64,000 nt of DNA from CBDCDJ01 sp965215355 (GCA_965215355.1 CBDCDJ010000007.1:3720001-3784000); one strand, 5' to 3'. Shown: positions 32,509-41,282, counted from the first letter of the stretch. Made by a program: numbers and translations. The notes: a model not told the origin generated them from the sequence alone.

Positions 32509-32646
32509 ACCCCGAAGAAGGTGACCCCTAAGAAGATGACAAGGACCGGGGCGCGGCGCTCCGGTCTTTTTGGTCGGGTCGAAGCGAAGGGGGTAGAGAG
32601 TGGGGGAGCGGGAAAGTTTTTCGCTTTCTCGAGCCTCGCCACTTTC

Positions 32647-33597
32647 TCACGACACGTCCCGCCGCAAGAAACTCCACAGCAAAACGGCCCCAAACAGCAG
32701 CGTGTAGCCGCCGACGACCAGCGCGGCGTGCTCCAAGCTCACGGTGCCGAGCAGGTTTTGAAACGGCCCGGCGTCGGCAAAGTCGTCGTCGCCGCCAAAG
32801 GTGCTGATGAGGGCGCTCAAGGGTTTGCGCGCGGGCGCGTAAAGGTTGGTGGTGAAGAAGTAGCGCGGCAATTCTTCTAAAGTCTGCCGCAACCGTAACG
32901 CTTGAAACAGGGCGTTGAGGCGGTTGAGCGGCTGGAAACCGACGGCGGTGGCGTAAACCGTGTAGAGGCCCTCGAGCAGCGCGGGCAAGAAAAACACCGA
33001 CACGATGCCGAGCGCCACGTTGCGCAGCAGCCAGATCATCAAAAACGCGAACATCATTCCGGCGACGCCGTACACCCACTGCAGGGCGTACAGCCCGAGC
33101 AAGCCCGCCCAATCGCCCGCGAGGGTGGTCGGCAAAAAGGTCATGCCCAGCGCGCCGAACACGAAGCCGCTCAGGTAAGCGCCGAACAGGATCGCGCCGA
33201 AAGTCAGCATGGCGACCGCGAACTTGCCCGCCATCACCGCCAGGCGGTTGGGCTGCGCCACCAGCACCGTCTTCCACATGTTCTGGCTGCGCTCCTCGCC
33301 GACAAAGAGCGCGCCCAGCAGCGAAATCACGATGATGTAGTAGGTCGGGCTGAGCAGGGCGGGCAGTGCCAGCGCCACGCGCGCCACGCCGTAGGGCGAG
33401 GCGAAGGCCTGCAGCACGCCTTGGACCGAAACGTCGCCGTCGACGAACGACCCCGCCAAACTGGTTTGCACGACGCGGCCCACGATTAAAGCGAGCACCG
33501 GCAGCACAACCCACCACAAACCCGCCAAAATATAGGTGCGCTTTTTGCGCACGACCTTGAACAGTTCAGCCCGGACGACGTTCAGAAACGCGGTCAC
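32647..33597 (-). CDS. ABC exporter permease (ABC-2 type)
   Basis: A 316-residue membrane protein with about six helices, starting TAFLNVVRAELFKVVRKKR, the typical cytosolic entry of NatB/BcrB-like ABC-2 permeases. Helices include AGLWWVVLPVLALIVGRVV and LPALLSPTYYIIVISLLGAL, with the conserved EERSQNMWKTVLVAQPNR loop. The GTG start overlaps the stop of the ATPase gene (GTGA), so the two are coupled. Substrate is unknown; such pairs export sodium, antibiotics, lipids or peptides. Confidence 0.85.
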   Translation of the reverse strand: MTAFLNVVRAELFKVVRKKRTYILAGLWWVVLPVLALIVGRVVQTSLAGSFVDGDVSVQGVLQAFASPYGVARVALALPALLSPTYYIIVISLLGALFVGEERSQNMWKTVLVAQPNRLAVMAGKFAVAMLTFGAILFGAYLSGFVFGALGMTFLPTTLAGDWAGLLGLYALQWVYGVAGMMFAFLMIWLLRNVALGIVSVFFLPALLEGLYTVYATAVGFQPLNRLNALFQALRLRQTLEELPRYFFTTNLYAPARKPLSALISTFGGDDDFADAGPFQNLLGTVSLEHAALVVGGYTLLFGAVLLWSFLRRDVS

Positions 33598-34505
33598 GAC
33601 GGCCTCCCGTCTTCTTTCAACAGGCGCAGGTAAGCGCCCTCTAAGTTGTCGGTGTCGCGCCGCGCCTCTAAAACTTCGACGCCCGCGGCGACGAGTCTCT
33701 TGAGGAGGCTCGGCACCTCGGCAACGGGTACGCCCACCCGGACGCGCGCCGCGTCCAAGCTTTGAGGCGTGTAGCCGAACGATGTCAACGCCGCTTCCAG
33801 GGCGACCGGGTCGGTGGCCTCGAGCACGTAAACGACCGCCGCCTCCTCCATGTGCATGACGAGTTGCCGCAGCGGCCCGTCGAAGAGCAGCTTGCCCTTC
33901 TCGACGGCCAAAATGCGCTCGACCAATTTTTCGATTTCGGTGAGGATGTGCGACGAGACGAGAATGGTCACGCCCTGCTGCGCGATTGAGCGCAAGTTTT
34001 CGCGGATTTCGGCGATGCCGACCGGGTCGAGGCCGTTGGTGGGCTCGTCGAGCAGCAGCACTTTGGGTTTCCACAGCAGCGCGCGGGCCAGGCCCAAACG
34101 CTGCCGCATCCCCTGCGAATAGGCCGAGACGCGTTTGTCGGCGGCCTGGTCCATGCTGACGAACGCCAAAATCTCGTCGATGCGCTTGTCAGCCACGCCG
34201 CCGTGCAGCAGCCCGGCGTGGCGCAGGTTGGCGCGGCCGGTCATGTAGGGGTAAAAGGCGGGCTCTTCGATCATCGTGCCGACTTCCAACAACCTCTCGC
34301 TCGGCACCTTGCGGCCCAAAACCTGGCTGCTCCCGCTGGTCGGGCGAATCAGTCCGGCGAGCATCCGCAGCGTGGTCGTCTTGCCCGCCCCGTTGGGGCC
34401 GAGAAAGCCGACGATTTCGCCTTGTTGAACGGTGAAACTGAGGTCGTCGACGGCCTTGGCGCGGCCGTAGTGTTTGCTTAAATTCGTGGCGGCGATGGCT
34501 GGCAT
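33594..34505 (-). CDS. ABC exporter ATP-binding protein
   Basis: A 303-residue ABC ATPase. Walker A is GPNGAGKTT, the signature is YSQGMRQRLGLARALL (LSGGQ replaced by YSQGM, common in BcrA/NatA types), Walker B is VLLLDEPTNGLD and the switch histidine lies in VSSHILTEIEK. The C-terminal extension is typical of ABC-2 exporter ATPases. The ATG at 34505 is chosen over upstream codons because TAAGAT ends seven bases before it (plus 34513-34518). It pairs with the downstream permease and probably drives export of an unidentified substrate. Confidence 0.93.
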   Translation of the reverse strand: MPAIAATNLSKHYGRAKAVDDLSFTVQQGEIVGFLGPNGAGKTTTLRMLAGLIRPTSGSSQVLGRKVPSERLLEVGTMIEEPAFYPYMTGRANLRHAGLLHGGVADKRIDEILAFVSMDQAADKRVSAYSQGMRQRLGLARALLWKPKVLLLDEPTNGLDPVGIAEIRENLRSIAQQGVTILVSSHILTEIEKLVERILAVEKGKLLFDGPLRQLVMHMEEAAVVYVLEATDPVALEAALTSFGYTPQSLDAARVRVGVPVAEVPSLLKRLVAAGVEVLEARRDTDNLEGAYLRLLKEDGRPS

Positions 34506-34512
34506 AGGCTTC

Positions 34513-34518
34513 ATCTTA
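34513..34518 (-). promoter_or_regulatory. Leaderless -10 box of the ABC exporter operon
   Basis: On the minus strand TAAGAT ends seven bases before the ATG at 34505, the local leaderless spacing. It fixes the start at MPAIAATNL rather than at two upstream ATG codons. Confidence 0.5.
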
Positions 34519-34557
34519 CCGGAGTTGCGCTTCGGCACGTCGGCCTAAAGGCGGAGG

Positions 34558-34583
34558 CGGGAGGGCTCGAGTCGACCCTCCCG
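34558..34583. repeat. Inverted repeat in the gap before the LRR gene
   Basis: CGGGAGGG and CCCTCCCG pair around a ten-base loop containing CTCGAG. It lies in the 300-bp gap between the divergent ABC exporter and LRR genes. The following bases (to about 34625) look like a dispersed repeat rather than coding sequence. A TACACT -10-like string near 34776 could serve the LRR gene. Confidence 0.45.
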
Positions 34584-34813
34584 TCCTTCGGGCAGCGCAG
34601 CGAAGTGAAGGAATCTCCTCGCACTGTGCCTGTGCCGTCCAAGAGGTTCTTCGCCGTCTAAGAGGCTGGGCGTGGGTCGTGTCCAGTCTCGAGAAAACTC
34701 CCAAGACCCGCCCTCCCTTCAGCAAAGCTTCAGGTTGGAGGCTTCCTCACACCCTGACGCCCGACCTTCCCGTTACACTTTAGCGAACGCCTTTTTTCTG
34801 AGAGGACGGTTGT

Positions 34814-36532
34814 ATGAAAAATCTGTTGAAGTCGAGTTGGGCCGGCCTGGCTGTCTCGAGCCTCGTTTTGGGCGCTTGCGCCCCCACGACGACGAGCACC
34901 GCCGGGTGCGCCGCGCCGAACGCCCGCGTTGTGTTTGCCGACCCCGTGGTCGAGGCGGCCGTAAAGCTCGAGCTGGACGGCGCCCCCGTGACCTGCAGCG
35001 CCTTGGCGCAGTTGCAACGCTTGACGGTCAGCACCGACCTGGGTACGGCGCGCAGCTTAGCGGACCTGGCCGGGGCCGAGCGCCTCACCCGGCTCAGGGT
35101 CAGGGGCCACGCGGTGAGCGACCTGACCCCGCTGGTGGGTCTGGAGCGGCTCAGCGAGGTGCGCCTCGAGAACAACGCCGTTACAGACCTGAGCCCGCTC
35201 GCGCGGATGCCGCAACTGCGGAGCGTGGCCTTGGACGGCAACCCGGTTCAGGACTTCGGCCCCTTGAGCGGTTTGACCGACCTCGAAACCCTGACGCTGG
35301 GGAACACGGACCTAAGCGACATCGGCTTCGTGTCCGGTTTGAGGAGTTTGGAGCGGCTCGAGCTGGAAAACAACCAAATCAGCGATGTCAGCCCGCTCTT
35401 CAACCTGACCTCTCTGACGCGGCTGCGCCTCGACCGGAACGACGTCAGCGACCTGCTGCCGCTCGCCGGGCTGACGAACCTGGAGTACCTGGACTTGGGG
35501 CGCAACGCGGTCACGAGCCTCGACCCGCTCGCCAACCTGCGCAAGCTGAGCGAGCTGTACGTCGAGAACAACGACGTCGCGAGTTTGAGCCCGCTGGCCG
35601 GCCTCACCGACCTGCGCAAACTGGACGCCGGGCGCAACGCCGTCAGCGACGTGTCGCCGCTGGCGGGTTTGGCTGCGTTGACCGACCTCGTTTTGGAGCG
35701 CAACGCCGTCGCCGATGTTACGCCGCTGGCCGGCCTGACCCGTCTGGACACGCTCGCGCTGGACCGCAACGAGCTTGAAAGCGTCGCGCCGCTGGCGAAC
35801 CTGACGAACTTAGCTGACCTCTCGCTCGCGCGCAACGCCCTAACCGACCTGTCGCCGCTGGCGGGTCTGACCAAGCTGACCCGGCTCGACGTCGCGCGCA
35901 ACGAGCTTGAAGACCTGTCGCCGCTGGCCGCGCTGGTGGGGCTCGAGCAACTCGCGGCGGGCGACAACCCGGCGGCAGACTTTGCGGTTTTGCAAAGCCT
36001 GCCCAACCTCACCCGGCTCGACCTGTCCGGGGCCGCCCTCACCGACTTGAGCCCGCTTTACGCCTTGACGGGTTTGACCCAACTCAACTTGAGTTCGACC
36101 GAGCTTGAAGACCTGTCCGGCTTGGCCCGCTTTCCCCTGTTGGCGGAGTTGCAGCTCGACCGCGCCGACGTCACCGACCTGTCGCCGCTCGCCACCTTGA
36201 CCGCGCTGACCGACCTCAGCGTGACGAGGAACGACATCACCGACGTAACGCCGCTCACCGCGCTGCCCGCCCTGAGCAGCTTGAGCTTGTCCGACAACGC
36301 CCTCGTCGACATCGCGCCGCTGGCCGACCTGCCGAGCTTGGCGAGCGTGACGCTGAGCGGCAACGAGCTCACCGACCTCAGCCCGCTGCTGGCGCTGAGC
36401 AGTTTACGCGCCGTGAGCGCGAAGGAAAATTGTCTGGACGTTTCAGACGGCAGCGACACTTTGAGGGTGATTCAAGCTTTGGAGGCTCGAGGCGTCAGCG
36501 TGAGCTACGACGACCAACAAGCCTGCGAATAG
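34814..36532 (+). CDS. Leucine-rich-repeat lipoprotein (internalin-like)
   Basis: A 572-residue exported protein. The signal peptide ends in a lipobox-like LVLGAC, so the protein should be membrane-anchored. Residues from about 90 to 535 form roughly 20 repeats of 22 residues with the pattern LxxLxxLxLxxNxLxDLSPL, as in the internalin/bacterial LRR class (for example LTNLEYLDLGRNAVTSLDPL). The end has a pair of cysteines (ENCLDV, QQACE) that could cap the solenoid. LRR domains bind proteins or polysaccharides; the ligand is unknown. The start has GAGAGGACGG upstream. Repeat DNA is well diverged, so it is not a recent amplification. Confidence 0.88.
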   Translation: MKNLLKSSWAGLAVSSLVLGACAPTTTSTAGCAAPNARVVFADPVVEAAVKLELDGAPVTCSALAQLQRLTVSTDLGTARSLADLAGAERLTRLRVRGHAVSDLTPLVGLERLSEVRLENNAVTDLSPLARMPQLRSVALDGNPVQDFGPLSGLTDLETLTLGNTDLSDIGFVSGLRSLERLELENNQISDVSPLFNLTSLTRLRLDRNDVSDLLPLAGLTNLEYLDLGRNAVTSLDPLANLRKLSELYVENNDVASLSPLAGLTDLRKLDAGRNAVSDVSPLAGLAALTDLVLERNAVADVTPLAGLTRLDTLALDRNELESVAPLANLTNLADLSLARNALTDLSPLAGLTKLTRLDVARNELEDLSPLAALVGLEQLAAGDNPAADFAVLQSLPNLTRLDLSGAALTDLSPLYALTGLTQLNLSSTELEDLSGLARFPLLAELQLDRADVTDLSPLATLTALTDLSVTRNDITDVTPLTALPALSSLSLSDNALVDIAPLADLPSLASVTLSGNELTDLSPLLALSSLRAVSAKENCLDVSDGSDTLRVIQALEARGVSVSYDDQQACE

Positions 36533-36535
36533 CGG

Positions 36536-37528
36536 CTACGCCTCAGGCTTCATCTCCCGGCGCATGAGGTCGTTGAGCGCGGCGGGCGGCGCTTTTTGCT
36601 CGTAAACGACCCGGTAGACCTCGCGGCAAATGGGCAACACCAGCCCGTGTTCGGCCGCGTAGCCGTCAACGGCCCTGACGGTCGGGACGCCTTCGGCGTT
36701 GAGCAGACTCGCCTCCAAGTCGGCCAGGGTTTCACCCCGGGCGACGCGCACCCCGGCGCTGTGGTTGCGGGACTTCGGGCTCGAGCAGGTCGCTATCACG
36801 TCGCCCAGACCCGCCAGGCCGTAAAAAGTTGTGGCCTCGCCGCCCAAGTGCGTGCCCAGCCGCACGATTTCGGCGAGGCCGCGGGTGATGATGCTCGCCT
36901 TGGCGTTGTCGCCCAGGTTCAGCCCGTCGCACAGCCCGGCGGCGAGCGCGACGACGTTTTTCAGCGCCCCGGCCGTCTCGACGCCGACGAGGTCACGGCT
37001 CGTATAAACGCGAAAAGTCGGCTGGTTCAGCCAGCCTTGCGCCGCCCTCGCGAAATCTTCGTCCGGTGAGGCCAAAGTTGCCGCCGCGGGCTTGCCCGCG
37101 GCGATTTCTTGCGCCAGGTTCGGCCCCGAGAGCGCTGCCAAGGTCGCCCCCGGTTGATAGTCGGCAATCACTTCGCTGAACCGCTTCATACTGCCGGGTT
37201 CCAGGCCTTTGCTCGCCGAGACGAAGGCGGGCGTGGGCGGCAGCGCGGCCAACACCTCGCGCAACCCCTTGCTCGGCACCGCGACGACGGCGGCTTCGAC
37301 GCCTGCGACGGCCTCGGTCAAGTCGGCGGTGGCCCGAACGGTTTCGGGCAGCTTTCCCGGCACGTAGTCGCGGTTTTCACGCGTGGCGTTGATGGCGAGC
37401 GCCAGCTCCTCGCGCCGCGCCCAGAGCCTTACCGCGTGGCCGTTCTCGGCGAGCACCTTGGCCAGCACCGTTCCCCACGCGCCCGCACCGAGCACGGCCA
37501 AAACGCTGCCCTGTGAAGCTTGCGTCAC
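36536..37528 (-). CDS. gpsA: Glycerol-3-phosphate dehydrogenase [NAD(P)+]
   Basis: A 330-residue soluble enzyme making sn-glycerol 3-phosphate from dihydroxyacetone phosphate for phospholipid synthesis. The cofactor loop is VLGAGAWGTVLAKVLA, FVSASKGLEPGSM holds one substrate lysine, LSGPNLAQEIAAGKPAA is a family block, and VETAGALKNVVALAAGLCDG holds the catalytic lysine. GDNAKASIITRGLAEI and YGLAGLGDVIATCSS complete the signature. The GTG start at 37528 is supported by TAGGCT ending six bases upstream (plus 37535-37540). It converges on the LRR gene with three bases between stops. Confidence 0.96.
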   Translation of the reverse strand: MTQASQGSVLAVLGAGAWGTVLAKVLAENGHAVRLWARREELALAINATRENRDYVPGKLPETVRATADLTEAVAGVEAAVVAVPSKGLREVLAALPPTPAFVSASKGLEPGSMKRFSEVIADYQPGATLAALSGPNLAQEIAAGKPAAATLASPDEDFARAAQGWLNQPTFRVYTSRDLVGVETAGALKNVVALAAGLCDGLNLGDNAKASIITRGLAEIVRLGTHLGGEATTFYGLAGLGDVIATCSSPKSRNHSAGVRVARGETLADLEASLLNAEGVPTVRAVDGYAAEHGLVLPICREVYRVVYEQKAPPAALNDLMRREMKPEA

Positions 37529-37534
37529 ACCCCC

Positions 37535-37540
37535 AGCCTA
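37535..37540 (-). promoter_or_regulatory. Leaderless -10 box of gpsA
   Basis: On the minus strand TAGGCT ends six bases before the GTG start at 37528. Confidence 0.48.
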
Positions 37541-37617
37541 GCAAGCCTGTAAACTTGTGTGTTGAAGATTGCGGCGAAGTTTCCAGCCGCAAGCACGATG
37601 TTGGAGGACTTCAGACC

Positions 37618-37947
37618 ATGCCCGTTTACGTCTACAGAAACTTGAACACCGGTGAAACCTTCGAACTCGAGCAGCGCGTCAGCGAGTCCGCGCTGACCGC
37701 ACACCCCCAGACCGGCGACCCCGTCAAGCGACTGGTCCAGCCCGTCGGCATCGCTTTTAAGGGCTCGGGCTTTTACGTCACCGACTCGAGAAAGTCCGGC
37801 GAGGGCTCGAGCAAGGCTAAAGACGGTGACGCTGGCTCCGACAAAGGTGAAGCCAAATCAGATACGAAAACCGAAACCAAAACTGAGCCTAAAACCGAGG
37901 CCAAGTCTGAGAAGAAGAGTGAAGCGAAGGGCTCGAGCAAAGACTGA
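37618..37947 (+). CDS. FmdB-family protein lacking zinc-ribbon cysteines
   Basis: A 109-residue protein whose core follows the FmdB pattern: MPVYVYRNLNTGETFELEQ at the start and FKGSGFYVTDSRKSGEG after residue 50. The two CxxC pairs that make the usual FmdB zinc ribbon are absent; the corresponding positions are NLNTG and TAHPQTGD, and the whole protein has no cysteine. The C-terminal 45 residues are a charged low-complexity tail with KTETKTEPKTEAKSEKKSE repeats. Such FmdB proteins are regulators of unknown mechanism. The ATG follows GGAGG, and the gene is divergent from gpsA. Confidence 0.8.
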   Translation: MPVYVYRNLNTGETFELEQRVSESALTAHPQTGDPVKRLVQPVGIAFKGSGFYVTDSRKSGEGSSKAKDGDAGSDKGEAKSDTKTETKTEPKTEAKSEKKSEAKGSSKD

Positions 37948-37976
37948 CCCGCGTTACAGGTTTTCAAAGTCAAGTT

Positions 37977-38939
37977 TTAGAGCACGAGGCCTATGACGGC
38001 GACGAGGTAAACCCCGTAAACCGCGACCAGCGCGCCAATCTCAGCCAGCGAAAAGGCGTGACCGCGCCCCCGCCACACGAAAAAGGCGTAAAGAGCCGCG
38101 AACAGGGCGACGAACGCCAGGTTGAAAACGTACAAACTCAGGTCATCGATGGGTGTGACGGCGAGCGCCAACGGAAAGAAAGCGAGCGTCATCGTGGCGG
38201 TGTTGTCGGCAATCACGCTCGTCGTGGCCGAGGTGACCTGGCCGCTCTTGGCGACGCTCCAGGTGGCGAAAACTTCGGGCGCGACGCTCAAGGTGGCCGT
38301 GATGAACAGGCCCCCGACGATTTGCGAGATGCCCAGGCTCTCCACAATTCGCTCGGTGGCGAACACGGTGAGGTAAGCGCCCACCACGAGTGAGGCCGCG
38401 CCCGCCGCGGCCAGCAGGCTTTCGCGGGCGCTCCACTCGACTTGCTCACCTTCGGTGCGGCCCCTGAAAAGCGCGTTGACGAAGTAAAGGACGTATGCGG
38501 CCAGCATGATAAACGCGTCCACAGGTTGCAGCCCGCGCCAGGGCGCAGGCACGGTCAAAAGCGCCACCAGCCCGATGATGGCGAGGTAAGGGAGCGCCTG
38601 CACGCGGTTCGTGCCCGACTCGACCTCCAACCTGGATTCGTCACGCTGTGAGCGCGTCGCTAAGTAAGCCGTCACCACGATGACCGGCACCGAAACGATG
38701 TTCGAGCCGAGCAAGTTGCCCAAACCGATGTCGGAAAGCCCGCGCAGGGCGCTCACGGTGTTCGTGCCGATTTCGGGGCTGGCGGTCGCCAGCGCGATGA
38801 ACGCACCGCCCGCCGCCGCCGAGAGCCCGAAGCGGCTGCGGAGTTTTTGCAGCGGCTTGGCGATGTTGTCCGCCCCCCGGTGCGCCGCGAACACGGCGAC
38901 GACGAGCAAAAACCACCAGAGAACGTCAGTGAGCTGCAC
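37977..38939 (-). CDS. Cation/calcium exchanger (CaCA family)
   Basis: A 320-residue membrane protein with about ten helices arranged as two inverted halves. Alpha-1 repeat: ALATASPEIGTNTVSAL followed by GLGNLLGSNIVSVPVIV. Alpha-2 repeat: FITATLSVAPEVFATWSV with VTSATTSVIADNTATM. These acidic PE/APE motifs form the ion site in YrbG- and CAX-like exchangers that expel calcium or other cations in exchange for sodium or protons. The acids are conserved, but some flanking residues differ from Ca2+-specific members, so the ion is uncertain. The start is GTG 38939. Confidence 0.85.
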   Translation of the reverse strand: MQLTDVLWWFLLVVAVFAAHRGADNIAKPLQKLRSRFGLSAAAGGAFIALATASPEIGTNTVSALRGLSDIGLGNLLGSNIVSVPVIVVTAYLATRSQRDESRLEVESGTNRVQALPYLAIIGLVALLTVPAPWRGLQPVDAFIMLAAYVLYFVNALFRGRTEGEQVEWSARESLLAAAGAASLVVGAYLTVFATERIVESLGISQIVGGLFITATLSVAPEVFATWSVAKSGQVTSATTSVIADNTATMTLAFFPLALAVTPIDDLSLYVFNLAFVALFAALYAFFVWRGRGHAFSLAEIGALVAVYGVYLVAVIGLVL

Positions 38940-38976
38940 TAAGCGTCAAGCCGAATTGGAGGCGTCGGTTAGCCAC

Positions 38977-39741
38977 TCAATCATCGACAAAGCGCACCTC
39001 GAACAGCTTGGGCCACAGTTTGCCGGTCAGGTAAAACGTATCGGTATCGGGGTTGAAAGCGATGCCGTTGAGAACGGCGTTCGGGTCGGCGGGACGCTCG
39101 GCGGCGGGGAACAGAGTAGAGGCGTCGATGTCGCTCACCACGCGGCCGCTTTTTTTGTCGATTTTGACGATTCGGTCGGTCTGCCACACGTTGGCGTACA
39201 CAAAGTCGCCGACGCACTCGAGTTCGTTCAACTGCGTCACCGGCTCGCCGCCGAGCTTGACCTGCTTCTCGCTCTGAATCTCGAACGTCTCCGCGTCGCG
39301 CTCGAACAGCGTCGCGCTGCCGTCCGACATGTAGAGGCCTTCGCCGTCGTAACAGAGGCCCCAGCCCTCGGTCTCGTAAGAAAAGCGGTTCTCCAAGTTG
39401 AACGTGTCCCGGTCGTACACGAAAGCGCGCCCGTTTTGCCAGGTGAGTTGCACGAGCTTGTCACCCACCAGGGCCAAGCCCTCGGCAAAATACTCGCTTC
39501 CCAGCGGCAACTCCCGGACGACCTCGCCCGTCTCCAAATCCACCTCGCGCAACGACGACTGTCCGAACAGCCCGGTGCTTTCAAACAGGTCGCCGCCGTA
39601 AAGCAGCAAGCCTTGCGTAAAGGCGTTCGGGTCGTGCGGGTAGGTGTTGAGGACTTCGGGAACTTGCTTCGTCGGCGTGCCCTGACAACTCGCCAAGCCG
39701 AGGAGGGCTGCAAAGATGACCGCAAAAAACCCTTTGGACAT
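38977..39741 (-). CDS. Glutaminyl-peptide cyclotransferase (plant-type), lipoprotein
   Basis: A 254-residue beta-propeller enzyme that cyclises N-terminal glutamine to pyroglutamate. The signal peptide MSKGFFAVIFAALLGLASC ends in a lipobox (LASC). Family blocks are YPHDPNAFTQGLLLYGGDLFES split as in plant QC, GEVVRELPLGSEYFAEGLAL, VGDKLVQLTWQ, TEGWGLCYDGEGLYMSDGSA, and the C-terminal DPNAVLNGIAFNPDTDTFYL. The ATG at 39741 is chosen because TAGAGT ends seven bases upstream. The -10 box lies inside the 3' end of tmk, so the two genes are close but separately transcribed. It should act outside the cytoplasm. Confidence 0.92.
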   Translation of the reverse strand: MSKGFFAVIFAALLGLASCQGTPTKQVPEVLNTYPHDPNAFTQGLLLYGGDLFESTGLFGQSSLREVDLETGEVVRELPLGSEYFAEGLALVGDKLVQLTWQNGRAFVYDRDTFNLENRFSYETEGWGLCYDGEGLYMSDGSATLFERDAETFEIQSEKQVKLGGEPVTQLNELECVGDFVYANVWQTDRIVKIDKKSGRVVSDIDASTLFPAAERPADPNAVLNGIAFNPDTDTFYLTGKLWPKLFEVRFVDD

Positions 39742-39746
39742 AACGC

Positions 39747-40373
39747 TCACTCTACCGGTTCCAGGTGAGCTTTGGCGGTCGCCCAGATGTCTCGAGCCAG
39801 CGCGTCTTCACCCTGCGCGGCGTCGAAAACCGTCCAGCGTGGGTTCACCTTCGCCTGTTCCAGAAATCCCGCTCGCACCCGGCGGTGGAAGGACAAGTCG
39901 GCCAGCTCGAGCCGGTCCTTGAAGCCGCGCGCGGCGATGCGCTGCAAACCCACTTCGGGGTCGAGGTCGAGGAGCAACACGAGGTCGGGCTGCAAGCCGC
40001 CGGTCACGCGCTTCGTAAGGCTGTGGATAAAGTCCAGCTCGAGCCCGCGCCCGTAGCCCTGGTACGCCACCGACGCCCCGAAGAAGCGGTCGCTGATAAT
40101 GAGTTTATTTTGCTCGAAGGCTGGAGCGATAACTTCTTCCACATGCTGCGCCCGGCTTGCCGAGTAGAGCAAAAACTCGGTCAGTGGGTTGATGGTCAAA
40201 GACGGCTCGAGGATGACCTTCCGAATGGCGTCCGCCGCCGCCGTGCCGCCGGGCTCGCGGGTCAGGACGGGCTCGACACCGTGCGCGCGAAGTCGCGCGG
40301 CGAGCCGGGCGATTTGCGTCGTCTTGCCCGCGCCCTCGGGGCCTTCGAAGACGATGAAAAAGCCGTCAGGCAT
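39747..40373 (-). CDS. tmk: Thymidylate kinase
   Basis: A 208-residue kinase that phosphorylates dTMP to dTDP. The P-loop is FEGPEGAGKTTQ (residues 9-20), the DRx motif is ISDRFFGASVAYQG, and TREPGGTAAADAIRK is the substrate block. The LID is in ARGFKDRLELADLSFHRRV. Length is normal. It lies downstream of a 128-bp repeat element that separates it from the Nif3-like gene on the same strand. Confidence 0.96.
   Translation of the reverse strand: MPDGFFIVFEGPEGAGKTTQIARLAARLRAHGVEPVLTREPGGTAAADAIRKVILEPSLTINPLTEFLLYSASRAQHVEEVIAPAFEQNKLIISDRFFGASVAYQGYGRGLELDFIHSLTKRVTGGLQPDLVLLLDLDPEVGLQRIAARGFKDRLELADLSFHRRVRAGFLEQAKVNPRWTVFDAAQGEDALARDIWATAKAHLEPVE
39749..39754 (-). promoter_or_regulatory. 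Leaderless -10 box of the glutaminyl cyclase gene
   Basis: On the minus strand TAGAGT ends seven bases before the ATG at 39741 and overlaps the last codons of tmk. Confidence 0.5.
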
Positions 40374-40397
40374 GACGCGCCCGCTCGAGCCAAAGGC

Positions 40398-40525
40398 GAT
40401 CCCCCCGCTCAGCGCTGCGCTCGAGCGGCCCCCTTGAAAAAAGAGGGCGGAAGGCAGTCGTTTGCCAGCCTACACTCCCCCCTTTCAGGGGGGACCGAAT
40501 AAGCGCAGCGCCATTAAGGGGGGTC
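40398..40525. repeat. Dispersed repeat element, copy A (128 bp)
   Basis: This stretch aligns along its length with 42458-42592. Shared words include AGCGGCCCCCTTGAAAAAAG, GGCAGT and ACCGAATAAGCGCAGCGCCA. The ends are inverted (GATCCCCCC at the left, GGGGGGTC at the right), and internal C-run/G-run hairpins are present. It carries no ORF. Its right end coincides with the stop codon of the Nif3-like gene. A MITE- or REP-like element is the best reading. Confidence 0.8.
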
Positions 40526-41276
40526 ACAACCCCGTCGGCAACAAAACAAACTCCGTCGCCAAGCCGAACTCGTCGCGAAGCTTGTCGGCGAGCAGGTTCA
40601 CCCCGACGGTCTCGGTCATGTAGTGGCCCGCATACAGCGCGTTGACGCCGCGCTCGAACGCCTCGTAAAAAACCTCGTGTTTGGGTTCGCCGGTCAAAAA
40701 GGCGTCCAACTGTTCGTTCGCCGCCGTGACCACGTCCCAGGCCGCGCCGCCGCTTATAATGCCTAAGCTGCCGATTTCAAGCTCGCCGCCCGCGTGAACG
40801 AGCACCGACTCGCCGAGTTCCTTTTCGACGAGGTCGGCCAAGTCGCGCAAACTCATTTTGTTGGGAAACGTGCCTTTCACGCCGATGGGTTTGCCCTGCC
40901 AGGTGCCGAAGTCCTCCAGGTCGCTCATGCCGAGGATGCGCGCCAGGCCCCAGTTGTTGCCGACCTCGCGGTGCGCGTCGAGCGGGATGTGGGCGGCGTA
41001 GAGGCTCATGTCGTGCTCGAGCAAATACGCCACACGCCGCTTGTGCATCCCCGTCACTGCCAGCGGCTTGCCCCAAAAAAGCCCGTGGTGGACGACCAAC
41101 ATGTCCGCCCCGCTCTGTGAGGCTTGCTCGAAGGTCGTCACACTGCTGTCGACGGCGACGGCAACTTTGCTCACCTCGTCGCGGCCCTCGACTTGCAGGC
41201 CGTTCAAAGAGATGTCGTCGTAGTCGTGAATTACCAAATAATCGTCCAGCCAGGTTACAAGCTCGTCGCGTTTCAT
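40524..41276 (-). CDS. Nif3-like dinuclear metal-centre protein (GTP cyclohydrolase 1 type 2 family)
   Basis: A 250-residue Nif3/YbgI-family protein, normally a hexamer with a dinuclear metal site. Blocks are YDDISLNGLQVEGRDEV, LVVHHGLFWGKPLAVTG with metal histidines, YLLEHDMSLYAAHIPLDAH and the C-terminal AGHYMTETVGVNLLADKL with the remaining ligands. Its cellular role is not established. The ATG at 41276 is supported by TAGGCT ending six bases upstream (plus 41283-41288). The TGA stop sits exactly on the terminus of repeat copy A. Confidence 0.93.
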   Translation of the reverse strand: MKRDELVTWLDDYLVIHDYDDISLNGLQVEGRDEVSKVAVAVDSSVTTFEQASQSGADMLVVHHGLFWGKPLAVTGMHKRRVAYLLEHDMSLYAAHIPLDAHREVGNNWGLARILGMSDLEDFGTWQGKPIGVKGTFPNKMSLRDLADLVEKELGESVLVHAGGELEIGSLGIISGGAAWDVVTAANEQLDAFLTGEPKHEVFYEAFERGVNALYAGHYMTETVGVNLLADKLRDEFGLATEFVLLPTGL

Positions 41277-41282
41277 GCGCTA

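Noticed and set aside
34558..34640. Third copy of the A/B repeat family before the LRR gene
   Set aside because: It has a C/G-rich hairpin and a GCAGCGCAGCG word, but it does not align with copies A or B outside short words.
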